This document shows positions 1 through 5,564 of a DNA stretch of 6,736 nucleotides, one piece after another; position 1 is the stretch's first letter; each line of letters starts with the position of its first letter. Origin of the DNA: Sulfuricella sp. (GTDB lineage: Bacteria; Pseudomonadota; Gammaproteobacteria; Burkholderiales; Sulfuricellaceae); the NCBI GenBank assembly GCA_030691435.1, contig JAUYEK010000137.1, positions 1 to 6,736 on the forward strand, read 5' to 3'. Both the position numbers and the translations under genes were made by a program. Below the pieces are notes generated by a model that saw nothing but the letters and a program-made list of their open reading frames with translations, was not told where the DNA came from and searched no databases.

Positions 1-329
1 GCGACCGCGTCGACGCGCTCTCCGTCATCGTGCATCGCGCCAACTCGCAATACCGGGGTCGCGAACTGGCTTCGAAGATGCGGGAGTTGATCCCCCGCCA
101 GATGTACGACGTGGCGATTCAGGCGGCCATCGGTTCCACCATCATCTCGCGCGAGAACATCAAGGCCTTGCGCAAGAACGTCCTGGCGAAATGCTATGGC
201 GGCGATATCAGCCGCAAGCGCAAGCTGCTGGAAAAGCAGAAGGCGGGTAAAAAGCGCATGAAGCAGGTGGGCAACGTGGAAATCCCGCAGGAAGCCTTCT
301 TGGCAATTTTGCAGGTGGACAACAAGTAA
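1..329 (+). CDS. lepA: Elongation factor 4 (LepA), C-terminal part, 5' truncated by the window
   Basis: The reading frame is open from the first complete codon at position 3 to a TAA at 327-329, giving 108 residues. These match the end of LepA/EF4, the ribosome-bound translational GTPase that back-translocates or remodels stalled ribosomes. Seen: the segment [22 protein letters not shown], then [59 protein letters not shown]. The last stretch, rich in Lys and Arg, is the LepA-specific C-terminal domain that contacts tRNA and the ribosome. The GTPase and EF-G-like domains lie upstream of the window. A GTG at 30 is an internal Val codon, not a start. It is the first gene of the usual lepA-lepB-DUF4845-rnc-era block, and lepB begins 87 bases downstream. 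Identification is firm from the conserved C-terminus. Confidence 0.97.
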   Translation, partial: DRVDALSVIVHRANSQYRGRELASKMRELIPRQMYDVAIQAAIGSTIISRENIKALRKNVLAKCYGGDISRKRKLLEKQKAGKKRMKQVGNVEIPQEAFLAILQVDNK

Positions 330-330
330 G

Positions 331-404
331 GTGAGGCGTGAGGCGATAGGGGTGAGGCGTGGGGTGGTTTTCCTCTCCTCTCACCCCTCACCCCTCACCC
401 TATT
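331..404. repeat. Inverted array of GTGAGGS heptamers between lepA and lepB
   Basis: Directly after the lepA stop, 7-bp units run in tandem: GTGAGGC at 331-337 and 338-344, GATAGGG at 345-351, GTGAGGC at 352-358, GTGGGGT at 359-365. After a short pyrimidine-rich spacer come three exact CTCACCC units at 380-386, 387-393 and 394-400, the reverse complement of GGGTGAG. The two arms can pair as an imperfect hairpin (roughly 345-366 with 378-404). The unit is the same as in the rnc/era gap, so it is a family of elements in this genome. It is not followed by a T-run, so a terminator is unlikely. Tandem 7-bp units are expected to vary in copy number. Confidence 0.85.
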
Positions 405-416
405 TAAGGGGTGTCA

Positions 417-1220
417 ATGAATTTTCCGTTAATCATGCTGATCGCGCTGGTCGTTACCGGTGTCATCTGGCTGTTCGAGATTTACGCTCTTAAGCCGCGC
501 CGCGCGGCGGATGCCAAGGAGCCGCTGCTGGTCGAATACTCCAAGAGCTTTTTCCCGGTCATCCTGGTGGTCTTCCTGCTGCGCTCCTTCCTGGTCGAGC
601 CGTTCAAGATTCCTTCCGGTTCGATGATGCCGACGTTGCTGGTGGGCGACTTCATCCTGGTGAACAAATACACCTACGGTATCCGTTTGCCGGTGGCCAA
701 CCAGAAGATCATCGGGATCAACCAGCCGCAACAAGGCGATGTGATGGTTTTCCGTTACCCGGAAGATCCCTCGCTGGATTACATCAAGCGCGTGGTCGGC
801 GTGCCTGGGGATAAAATCAGCTATCGTAACAAGCAACTCTCCATCAACGGCAAGCCGCTGAAAATTGAAAGTCTGGGCGGCTATAGTTACGTCAAAAGCG
901 GCCTGAATTTCGTGAACGCCAACCTGTACCGCGAACAATTGGGGGAGCACAACCACCAGACGCTGGTTCAGCCTGATGCGCCGGTACTGCGTCTGGGCGA
1001 CGTGCGGCAGTTTTCCAACCGCGAAAATTGCGCTTACAATGACGAGGGCTTTACCTGCACGGTACCGCAAGGCGACTACTTCATGATGGGCGACAACCGC
1101 GACGACAGCAACGACAGCCGTTACTGGGGCTTCGTGCCGGACCGCAACATCGTCGGCAAGGCTTTCATGATCTGGTGGAACTTCGATGATTTCAAGCGCA
1201 TCGGGAAATCAATTGATTAA
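417..1220 (+). CDS. lepB: Signal peptidase I
   Basis: Inner-membrane serine/lysine protease that removes signal peptides from exported preproteins on the periplasmic face. The protein has 267 residues. Residues 2-22 and about 45-60 are hydrophobic and form the two N-terminal membrane segments. The catalytic serine is S69 in PSGSMMPTL (66-74), and the general-base lysine is K124 in YIKRVVGVPGD (122-132). The box E motif GDNRDDSNDSR is at 225-235. C205 and C214 sit where E. coli LepB has its disulfide pair. The ATG at 417 is preferred because AAGGGG (406-411) lies 5 bases before it; the GTG at 411, two codons upstream, overlaps that site. It is followed 12 bases later by the DUF4845 gene. Among the secreted substrates in this window would be the two small periplasmic proteins at 3578 and 4227. 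Confidence 0.97.
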   Translation: MNFPLIMLIALVVTGVIWLFEIYALKPRRAADAKEPLLVEYSKSFFPVILVVFLLRSFLVEPFKIPSGSMMPTLLVGDFILVNKYTYGIRLPVANQKIIGINQPQQGDVMVFRYPEDPSLDYIKRVVGVPGDKISYRNKQLSINGKPLKIESLGGYSYVKSGLNFVNANLYREQLGEHNHQTLVQPDAPVLRLGDVRQFSNRENCAYNDEGFTCTVPQGDYFMMGDNRDDSNDSRYWGFVPDRNIVGKAFMIWWNFDDFKRIGKSID

Positions 1221-1232
1221 AGGAGGGTGGTC

Positions 1233-1598
1233 ATGAAGAAGCAACAGGGCGCCACGGTGGTGGGCATGCTATTTATTGCTGGCATGGTGGGGGCAGGGTT
1301 GATCCTGGCGGCAAAGCTGGTGCCTGCCTACCTGGAATTCATGTCGGTGAAGAAAATTCTCAGCAGCATGGCTACCAGCGGCGACCTCAAGACCATGTCG
1401 CCTAAGGAGCTTCAGGCTTCTTTCTTCAAACGCGCCGATGTCGGCGACATCAAAAGCGTCAAACCGGAAGACCTGACCGTTAGCCGCGAAGGGAACCAAT
1501 CGTCGGTAACCGTGGAATATTCCATCAAGGTGCCGGTTGTGGCCAATATCAGCGCCTGTATGGACTTCGCGGCCTCAAGCAGCGCGAAGGGCGAGTAA
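1233..1598 (+). CDS. DUF4845 small membrane protein
   Basis: A protein of 121 residues with one N-terminal membrane segment (about residues 8-30) followed by a soluble domain that should face the periplasm. Its position between lepB and rnc and the pattern QQGATVVGMLFI...AAKLVPAYLEF..VKKIL fit the DUF4845 family found at this place in betaproteobacteria. The function is unknown. The start is the ATG at 1233, 6 bases after a perfect AGGAGG (1221-1226); the GTG at 1227 is too close to that site. The N-terminus (basic residues, Gly6, then a hydrophobic stretch) looks superficially like a type IV prepilin, but it lacks the Glu at mature position 5. The single Cys109 is near the C-terminus. The lepB spacing of 12 bases implies one transcript. 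Confidence 0.85.
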   Translation: MKKQQGATVVGMLFIAGMVGAGLILAAKLVPAYLEFMSVKKILSSMATSGDLKTMSPKELQASFFKRADVGDIKSVKPEDLTVSREGNQSSVTVEYSIKVPVVANISACMDFAASSSAKGE

Positions 1599-1607
1599 CT
1601 CATCTGC

Positions 1608-2282
1608 ATGGGTACTGAAGCGCTGGTTCGGCGGATTGGCTATGAATTCAAGGATCCCGCGCTGCTAAGCAGGGCACTGACCCACCGCAGTTACGGCATG
1701 CCGCACAACGAGCGGCTGGAATTTCTCGGCGACAGCGTGCTGAGTTGCGCCATCGCCACGCATCTTTATCATCTCCATACTCGCGTGCAGGAAGGCGATT
1801 TGAGCCGGATGCGCGCCCATCTGGTCAAGGAACAGACGCTCTCTGAAATCGCCGCCTCCCTGAATTTGGGCGATTACCTGAAACTGGGAGAAGGAGAGCT
1901 GAAAAGCGGCGGTTTTCGCCGCCCATCCATCCTCGCTGACACGTTGGAAGCGATTATCGGCGCGGTCTATCTCGATGGCGGTTTTGCCAGCGCGGAACAA
2001 ATGATTGCGCGGCTATTCGAGCCGCTGATGAAGGGCCTCGACCCGAAGACTCTGGGCAAGGATCCGAAAACCCTGCTGCAGGAATATTTGCAGGGCCGCA
2101 AGCTGCCTTTGCCCAGTTACACCGTACTGTCGATCAGCGGCGAAGCCCACGAGCAGTACTTCGAAGTCGAGTGCTCCATTCCTGACCTGGGCGTGCGCGC
2201 CTGCGGCGGAGGGGTCAGCCGCCGTAGCGCAGAGCAACAGGCTGCCGGCAGCGTCATGCAAATACTGAGTAGTGAGGGGTGA
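1608..2282 (+). CDS. rnc: Ribonuclease III
   Basis: Double-strand-specific endoribonuclease that processes rRNA precursors and structured mRNAs; acts as a cytoplasmic homodimer with Mg2+. The protein has 224 residues, normal for the family. The nuclease domain (about 1-145) carries the signature [11 protein letters not shown] at 35-45, with metal ligands E38 and D42, and [13 protein letters not shown] at 111-123, with D111 and E114, corresponding to E. coli E41, D45, D114 and E117. The double-stranded RNA binding domain spans about 152-222 and ends in the helix [17 protein letters not shown]. The ATG at 1608 has no clear Shine-Dalgarno sequence in the expected window. It starts 9 bases after the DUF4845 stop, so translation may depend on coupling. 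Oddity: the last codons and the TGA stop (2280-2282) lie inside a GTGAGGG heptamer array, so the repeat sets the C-terminal residues. Confidence 0.97.
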   Translation: MGTEALVRRIGYEFKDPALLSRALTHRSYGMPHNERLEFLGDSVLSCAIATHLYHLHTRVQEGDLSRMRAHLVKEQTLSEIAASLNLGDYLKLGEGELKSGGFRRPSILADTLEAIIGAVYLDGGFASAEQMIARLFEPLMKGLDPKTLGKDPKTLLQEYLQGRKLPLPSYTVLSISGEAHEQYFEVECSIPDLGVRACGGGVSRRSAEQQAAGSVMQILSSEG

Positions 2283-2360
2283 AGGGTGAGGGGTGAGGCG
2301 AAAGGTCAAACCCTGCGCCAGCCTCTTTTTTCGCCTCACCTTTAACGCCTCACCCCTCAC
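2272..2360. repeat. Heptamer inverted repeat / long hairpin between rnc and era
   Basis: The left arm has units GTGAGGG (2272-2278), GTGAAGG (2279-2285), GTGAGGG (2286-2292) and GTGAGGC (2293-2299), then GAAA. The right arm is TTTC, then GCCTCAC (2333-2339), CTTTAAC (2340-2346), GCCTCAC (2347-2353) and CCCTCAC (2354-2360). Pairing 2272-2303 with 2329-2360 gives 32 positions with three mismatches (A-C at 2283/2349, G-G at 2285/2347, G-A at 2288/2344) and two G-U pairs, and a loop of 25 bases. The inner 11 pairs and outer 7 pairs are perfect. The left arm overlaps the rnc stop codon and the right arm ends 12 bases before the era ATG. It is the same repeat family as at 331-404. Confidence 0.88.
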
Positions 2361-2372
2361 GAAAGACTAAAT

Positions 2373-3254
2373 ATGGAATTTCGCACCGGTTACATCGCCA
2401 TCGTCGGCCGCCCGAATGTGGGCAAGTCCACGCTGCTCAATCATTTGATCGGGCAGAAAATCAGCATCACCTCCCGCAAGGCGCAGACCACCCGGCACCG
2501 CATAGTCGGCATTCGCACCGATGCCGATGCGCAGTATGTTTTCGTGGATACGCCGGGCTTCCAGATGCAGCACCAGAATGTGCTGAATCGCGTGATGAAC
2601 CGCACCGTGACGCAATCCCTGTCGGATGTGGACGTGGCGCTATTCGTGATCGAAGCGATGCGCTTCGATGCCCGCGACGAAAAGGTGCTGGCCCTGCTGC
2701 CGCGCAATCAACCCGTGGTGCTGGTGATCAACAAGACCGACAAGGTGAGCGACAAGTCAACACTGCTGCCATTTATCGAGAAAGTATCCGCCTCGTTTCC
2801 CTTTGCCGCGATCATCCCCGTCAGCGCCAAGCGCGACGCGCAGTTGCCAGAGCTGGTGCAGGAGATCCGCCGTCATTTGCAGGAAGGCGAGCCGATCTAT
2901 GGCGAGGACGAAATTACCGACCGCAGCGAGCGTTTTCTCGCCGCAGAAATCGTGCGCGAAAAAGTTTTCCGCCTTCTGGGCGACGAGATTCCCTATTCCA
3001 TCAGCGTCGAGATCGAGAAGTTCGAAACTGAAGGCGCGCTGCGCCGCGTCTACGCTGCCATCATCGTCGACAGGGACAGCCAGAAGCCGATTCTGATCGG
3101 AAAAAAAGGCGAAAAACTCAAGGAAATCGGCACCCAGGCCCGCAAGGACATGGAAGAGCTGTTCGGCCTCAAGGTTTACCTCGAAGTGTGGGTCAAGGTG
3201 AAAAGCGGTTGGGCTGACGACGAACGGGCGGTGAAAAGCCTCGGCTACGAGTAG
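2373..3254 (+). CDS. era: GTPase Era
   Basis: Essential GTPase that binds the 3' end of 16S rRNA and assists 30S subunit maturation; peripheral to the inner membrane. The protein has 293 residues, typical length. GTPase motifs in order: G1 GRPNVGKS (12-19), switch I around [12 protein letters not shown] (32-43), G3 DTPG (59-62), G4 NKTD (120-123), G5 SAK (151-153). The C-terminal KH domain has the RNA-binding GKKG loop at 243-246 within [14 protein letters not shown]. The ATG at 2373 has only a weak purine stretch (GAAAGA, 2361-2366) before it, directly against the hairpin arm that ends at 2360. It completes the rnc-era pair; both proteins act in 16S rRNA maturation. In many relatives recO follows at once, but here a 323-base gap with a repeat follows instead. 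Confidence 0.97.
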   Translation: MEFRTGYIAIVGRPNVGKSTLLNHLIGQKISITSRKAQTTRHRIVGIRTDADAQYVFVDTPGFQMQHQNVLNRVMNRTVTQSLSDVDVALFVIEAMRFDARDEKVLALLPRNQPVVLVINKTDKVSDKSTLLPFIEKVSASFPFAAIIPVSAKRDAQLPELVQEIRRHLQEGEPIYGEDEITDRSERFLAAEIVREKVFRLLGDEIPYSISVEIEKFETEGALRRVYAAIIVDRDSQKPILIGKKGEKLKEIGTQARKDMEELFGLKVYLEVWVKVKSGWADDERAVKSLGYE

Positions 3255-3276
3255 CCTTCCTCCTGATTCCTTACGG

Positions 3277-3408
3277 TTAAACCCGGATTATCCATTGGAA
3301 TGTTCGTGCCTGTAGGAGCGCCGCCCTCGGCGCGAATGCGGTCGCAAATCGCGGCGAGGGCGCCGCTCCTACAGCGGTGTTTTGGCTCTAATGGATTATC
3401 TGGGTTAA
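3277..3408. repeat. 132-bp palindromic MITE/REP-like element, copy 1
   Basis: A nested palindrome. The ends are terminal inverted repeats: the left end reads TTAAACCCGGATTATCCATT and the right end, read in reverse complement, TTAACCCAGATAATCCATT. The centre is a 25-base inverted repeat (3310-3334 with 3350-3374) with only two mismatches, beginning CTGTAGGAGCG, around a 15-base loop. TTAA stands at both outer edges and may be a target duplication or part of the ends. No coding sequence fits inside, so if mobile it depends on an enzyme made elsewhere, such as a transposase or a REP-associated tyrosine transposase. The nearly identical copy 2 lies 803 bases downstream in the same orientation. 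The rest of the gap after era (3409-3577) holds the putative control region of the next gene. Confidence 0.9.
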
Positions 3409-3471
3409 TAGCAGCACGTCACGATCCGAATAGGCTCGAATCTGTGGGCGCATGAAACGCACCGGCGCCTT

Positions 3472-3506
3472 GTCACAATAAGTTACAAAAAATGGCGATT
3501 TTGACA
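3472..3506 (+). promoter_or_regulatory. Possible tandem operator (GTYACAA twice) and -35-like TTGACA upstream of the Spy-like gene
   Basis: GTCACAA (3472-3478) and GTTACAA (3482-3488) are direct repeats with starts exactly 10 bases apart, one helical turn, the layout used by OmpR/PhoB-type response regulators. A perfect TTGACA follows at 3501-3506. No convincing -10 hexamer lies 16-18 bases further on (the AT-rich TAAATA at 3530 is 23 bases away), so the promoter itself is not proven. In E. coli the related gene spy is controlled by the response regulators CpxR and BaeR, which makes an activated promoter with a poor -10 plausible here by analogy. Confidence 0.35.
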
Positions 3507-3577
3507 TACGCCGTTTACACCACTGCGGTTAAATACGCTTCGCTGCAAAGCAATTTATTTTTTACATGGAGACTCAC

Positions 3578-4042
3578 ATGAAACGCACCCAGAAAATAGT
3601 ATTGGCCCTTATCACCGCCGCCGGCATTGGCGCGATGACCTCCTCCTACGCAACCGGCATGGGCATGGGGCCGGGTGGAGGATGCGCGATGGCCGGTAAT
3701 AAAATGGGAAATTCATCTCAGATAGACAGTCATCTGGACATGATGAAAAAAGATCTGAAAATTGGTTCCGATCAGGAAGAAGCATGGGCGGCGTTCGCCA
3801 AGATCATCAAGCAGAAAAAAACGGAAATGATGTCTGCGATGCAGGAGCGGATGCAGCCTGTGCCCAGCGTGCAACCGGTTCAATCTGCACCGAACCGAAT
3901 CGGCGAGCGTATCCAGTTCATGAAGCAGCGCGTGGCCGGCATGGAAACCGTGGCAGCCGCCATGAAGCAGTTGAATGGCGTTTTGACGCCGGAGCAGAAG
4001 AAAGTATTGAACGGGCACTTCGACCAGGAAATGCCGATGTAA
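3578..4042 (+). CDS. Spy/CpxP-like (LTxxQ) periplasmic protein
   Basis: A protein of 154 residues. It starts with a signal peptide (MKRTQK, hydrophobic 8-20, likely cleavage after A25 in SSYA-TG), so the mature form is probably periplasmic. The mature start is Gly/Met-rich with one cysteine (TGMGMGPGGGCAMAG, C36). Two helical segments follow: 49-92 with DLKIGSDQEEAWAAF, a degenerate LTxxQ, and 107-150 with a clear LTPEQ at 136-140. This matches the Spy/CpxP family of small, cradle-shaped chaperones induced by envelope stress; the exact client or ligand is unknown. The ATG at 3578 is chosen because TGGAGA (3567-3572) precedes it with normal spacing and the signal peptide begins there; the ATG at 3566 overlaps that site. 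The gene sits between two direct copies of a palindromic element. Confidence 0.8.
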   Translation: MKRTQKIVLALITAAGIGAMTSSYATGMGMGPGGGCAMAGNKMGNSSQIDSHLDMMKKDLKIGSDQEEAWAAFAKIIKQKKTEMMSAMQERMQPVPSVQPVQSAPNRIGERIQFMKQRVAGMETVAAAMKQLNGVLTPEQKKVLNGHFDQEMPM

Positions 4043-4079
4043 TGGTTACGGGCTCGCTCGACAGGTTGTTTATCTCATC

Positions 4080-4212
4080 TTTAACCCGGACTATCCATTG
4101 GAATGTTCGTGCCTGTAGGGGCGCCGCCCTCGGCGCGAATGCGGCCGCAAATCGCGGCGAGGGCGCCGCTCCCACAGCGGTGTTTTGGCTCTAATGGATT
4201 ATCTGGGTTTAA
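4080..4212. repeat. 132-bp palindromic MITE/REP-like element, copy 2
   Basis: Same layout and orientation as the copy at 3277-3408, with about five substitutions and one extra T near the right end. The terminal inverted repeats read TTTAACCCGGACTATCC on the left and ATCTGGGTTTAA on the right. The central arms are 4113-4137 and 4153-4177. Two of the substitutions fall in the central stem and turn one A-T pair into an A-C mismatch and another into a G-T wobble, so this stem is slightly weaker than that of copy 1. The element starts 37 bases after the Spy-like stop and ends one base before the ribosome binding site of the next gene. The hairpin has no T-run directly after it. Confidence 0.9.
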
Positions 4213-4226
4213 CAGGAGTGCTTGAT

Positions 4227-4532
4227 ATGTACAGAAAAAGATTTATGCAGGCCGCTGCGGTGGCTTTTGGTCTGATCAGCCTGAACGCAATTGCGGCGCA
4301 GGATTTTTCGGGGCTGGGCACGACGGAATTGACGCAACTGAAACCCAGCGAGATGGGCGAGGAAGACCGCAATGCCTTTCGCGCCGAAATGCAGAAACGC
4401 TCAGCGAACATGAGCGCGGCAGAAAAGGATGAGACTCGCAATCAAATGCGCGAACAAAAAGGAAAAGGCCAGGGAGGCGGACAGGGAAAGGGTGGCATGC
4501 AAGGCGGGGGAGGGATGGGGAGGGGGCACTGA
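4227..4532 (+). CDS. Small secreted protein with Gly/Met-rich tail (possibly DUF1104-like)
   Basis: A protein of 101 residues. Residues 1-23 form a signal peptide (MYRKRF, hydrophobic core, cleavage near AIA-AQ). The mature part has a short charged helical domain (26-76) beginning DFSGLGTTELTQL and continuing with EEDRNAFRAEMQKR..NMSAAEKDETRNQM. This resembles the small DUF1104-type periplasmic proteins in layout; the match is from memory and not tested. The tail (77-101) is low complexity, made of Gly, Gln, Lys and Met, ending in His, and could bind metal or be disordered. The ATG at 4227 follows AGGAG (4214-4218) by 8 bases. Earlier in-frame starts inside the repeat would add residues before the signal peptide and are unlikely. 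Function unknown. It is probably co-transcribed with, or works beside, the Spy-like gene upstream, which also encodes a Gly/Met-rich secreted protein. Confidence 0.7.
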   Translation: MYRKRFMQAAAVAFGLISLNAIAAQDFSGLGTTELTQLKPSEMGEEDRNAFRAEMQKRSANMSAAEKDETRNQMREQKGKGQGGGQGKGGMQGGGGMGRGH

Positions 4533-4625
4533 CCTTCAGGGCTATATCTAGCCGCCGGTGATTTCAGGCCTTAAACCACAGCGGGCAACCGCCGATGCAG
4601 CGCAAATTCGAAACTCGAGGTAATC

Positions 4626-5564
4626 ATGATGAACAAAACTGCCGGCAACAGCCCGGCCACATATTATGCGGACCTGTTTCAAGGCCGGGAAACAGTGTTT
4701 CCAGCAGCAAGAAATTTCTTGCCAGGAACATCTGGAAGCTCGAAATCTGGCGATCCTGTTGTGTTCATACACATCCCGAAAACAGGTGGAATGACGCTCT
4801 ATTCCATGATCAGGGATATTTACAAGCCTTCCGAGTTGCACAAGATTAACCCGGCGATGGAATCCATTGAGAAATACAGGCATCTCTCTCAGGATCGCAA
4901 AGACAAATTGAAGGTGATCTATGGCCACATGGATTACCGGATTCATGAGTTGCTGCCACCCAATTCCAGATACGTCACGCTGATGCGCAACCCCGTGGAG
5001 AGGGTAATATCGCATTACCACTACGTCAGGCGTACCGCCGACGATCCGCTACGGGAGCTTGCCATGAGATCGAGCCTGGATGACTGGGTTGAGCGATGCA
5101 ATCTCCTCGAAATGGACAATGGCCAGACCAGAAGGCTGTCTGGTTCGATGGATTCCGTCATGTTTGGAGAATGTTCGGCTGAGATGCTGGAACGGGCCAG
5201 ACATAATGTTCAGCAACACTTTGCCCTGGTTGGAATCACGGAGCGCTTTGACGAAACTTATGGGCTGATGAGCAAATTGTTCGACTGGCCAATAAAGCTC
5301 TACCTGCCGAGGAACGTGGCGCAGCAGAGGTCGAGCATTAAAGAAATTCCCGTTCGGACAATCCGGCTGATCGAGAAATTCAACGCCTTGGACATGGAGC
5401 TGTATGCACATGCCACGCGACTGTTTGCAGACAGGCTCAGCCAGACCGATATTGAAAATGAGGTGCGTCTGCTCAAGGAAAAAAAAGAAAATCCCTTCAT
5501 GCTGTGGGGTGACGTCGCCTCGCAATACGCGAAAGAAAAATTGAGAAAATGGGTGAAGGTGTAA
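4626..5564 (+). CDS. PAPS-dependent sulfotransferase (Sulfotransfer_2-like)
   Basis: A protein of 312 residues with no signal peptide or membrane segment, so cytoplasmic. It should move a sulfuryl group from PAPS to a hydroxyl or amine of a sugar, lipid or small molecule; the acceptor cannot be read from the sequence. The 5'-phosphosulfate loop is [12 protein letters not shown] (46-57), with K52 the likely catalytic lysine. The 3'-phosphate site is [13 protein letters not shown] (119-131), with R121 and S129. YGHMDY (99-104) and [10 protein letters not shown] (164-173) also fit the Sulfotransfer_2 group. GAGG at 4617-4620 serves the ATG at 4626 (the ATG at 4629 is possible). The stop overlaps the cysC start by one base. 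Base composition looks less GC-rich than the lepA-era block, which with the unusual neighbourhood hints at acquisition by transfer. An A8 run lies at 5479-5486. Confidence 0.87.
   Translation: MMNKTAGNSPATYYADLFQGRETVFPAARNFLPGTSGSSKSGDPVVFIHIPKTGGMTLYSMIRDIYKPSELHKINPAMESIEKYRHLSQDRKDKLKVIYGHMDYRIHELLPPNSRYVTLMRNPVERVISHYHYVRRTADDPLRELAMRSSLDDWVERCNLLEMDNGQTRRLSGSMDSVMFGECSAEMLERARHNVQQHFALVGITERFDETYGLMSKLFDWPIKLYLPRNVAQQRSSIKEIPVRTIRLIEKFNALDMELYAHATRLFADRLSQTDIENEVRLLKEKKENPFMLWGDVASQYAKEKLRKWVKV

Noticed and set aside
331..404. CRISPR-like array
   Set aside because: Units are only 7 bp, without unique spacers, and arranged as inverted arms; this is a tandem/inverted short repeat.
429..1070. 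Long open frame (213 codons) on the minus strand opposite lepB
   Set aside because: It lies wholly inside lepB, which has all catalytic motifs. The translation has no recognisable domain and is rich in residues typical of antisense reading in GC-rich genes.
1233..1320. Type IV prepilin reading of the DUF4845 protein
   Set aside because: The Gly6-hydrophobic start is similar, but the conserved Glu5 of the mature pilin is missing and the gene context is the standard DUF4845 place.
3310..3390. Rho-independent terminator after era formed by the repeat hairpin
   Set aside because: The stem is strong but the bases after it (CGGTGTTTTGGC) contain only four T in a row and not directly at the stem base; the palindrome belongs to a repeated element. 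Some termination remains possible.
3784..4194. A + strand open frame of 136 codons overlapping the Spy-like gene and repeat copy 2
   Set aside because: Shifted reading of the Spy-like gene continuing into the repeat; no start signal and no sensible protein features.
4185..4226. Upstream in-frame starts inside repeat copy 2 for the small secreted protein
   Set aside because: They would put repeat-derived residues ahead of a clean signal peptide, while ATG 4227 has a well-spaced AGGAG.
4540..4553. Small palindrome GGCTATATCTAGCC after the secreted protein gene as a terminator
   Set aside because: Only a five-pair stem and no T-run follows. The rest of the 93-base gap shows nothing I can call apart from the sulfotransferase ribosome binding site.
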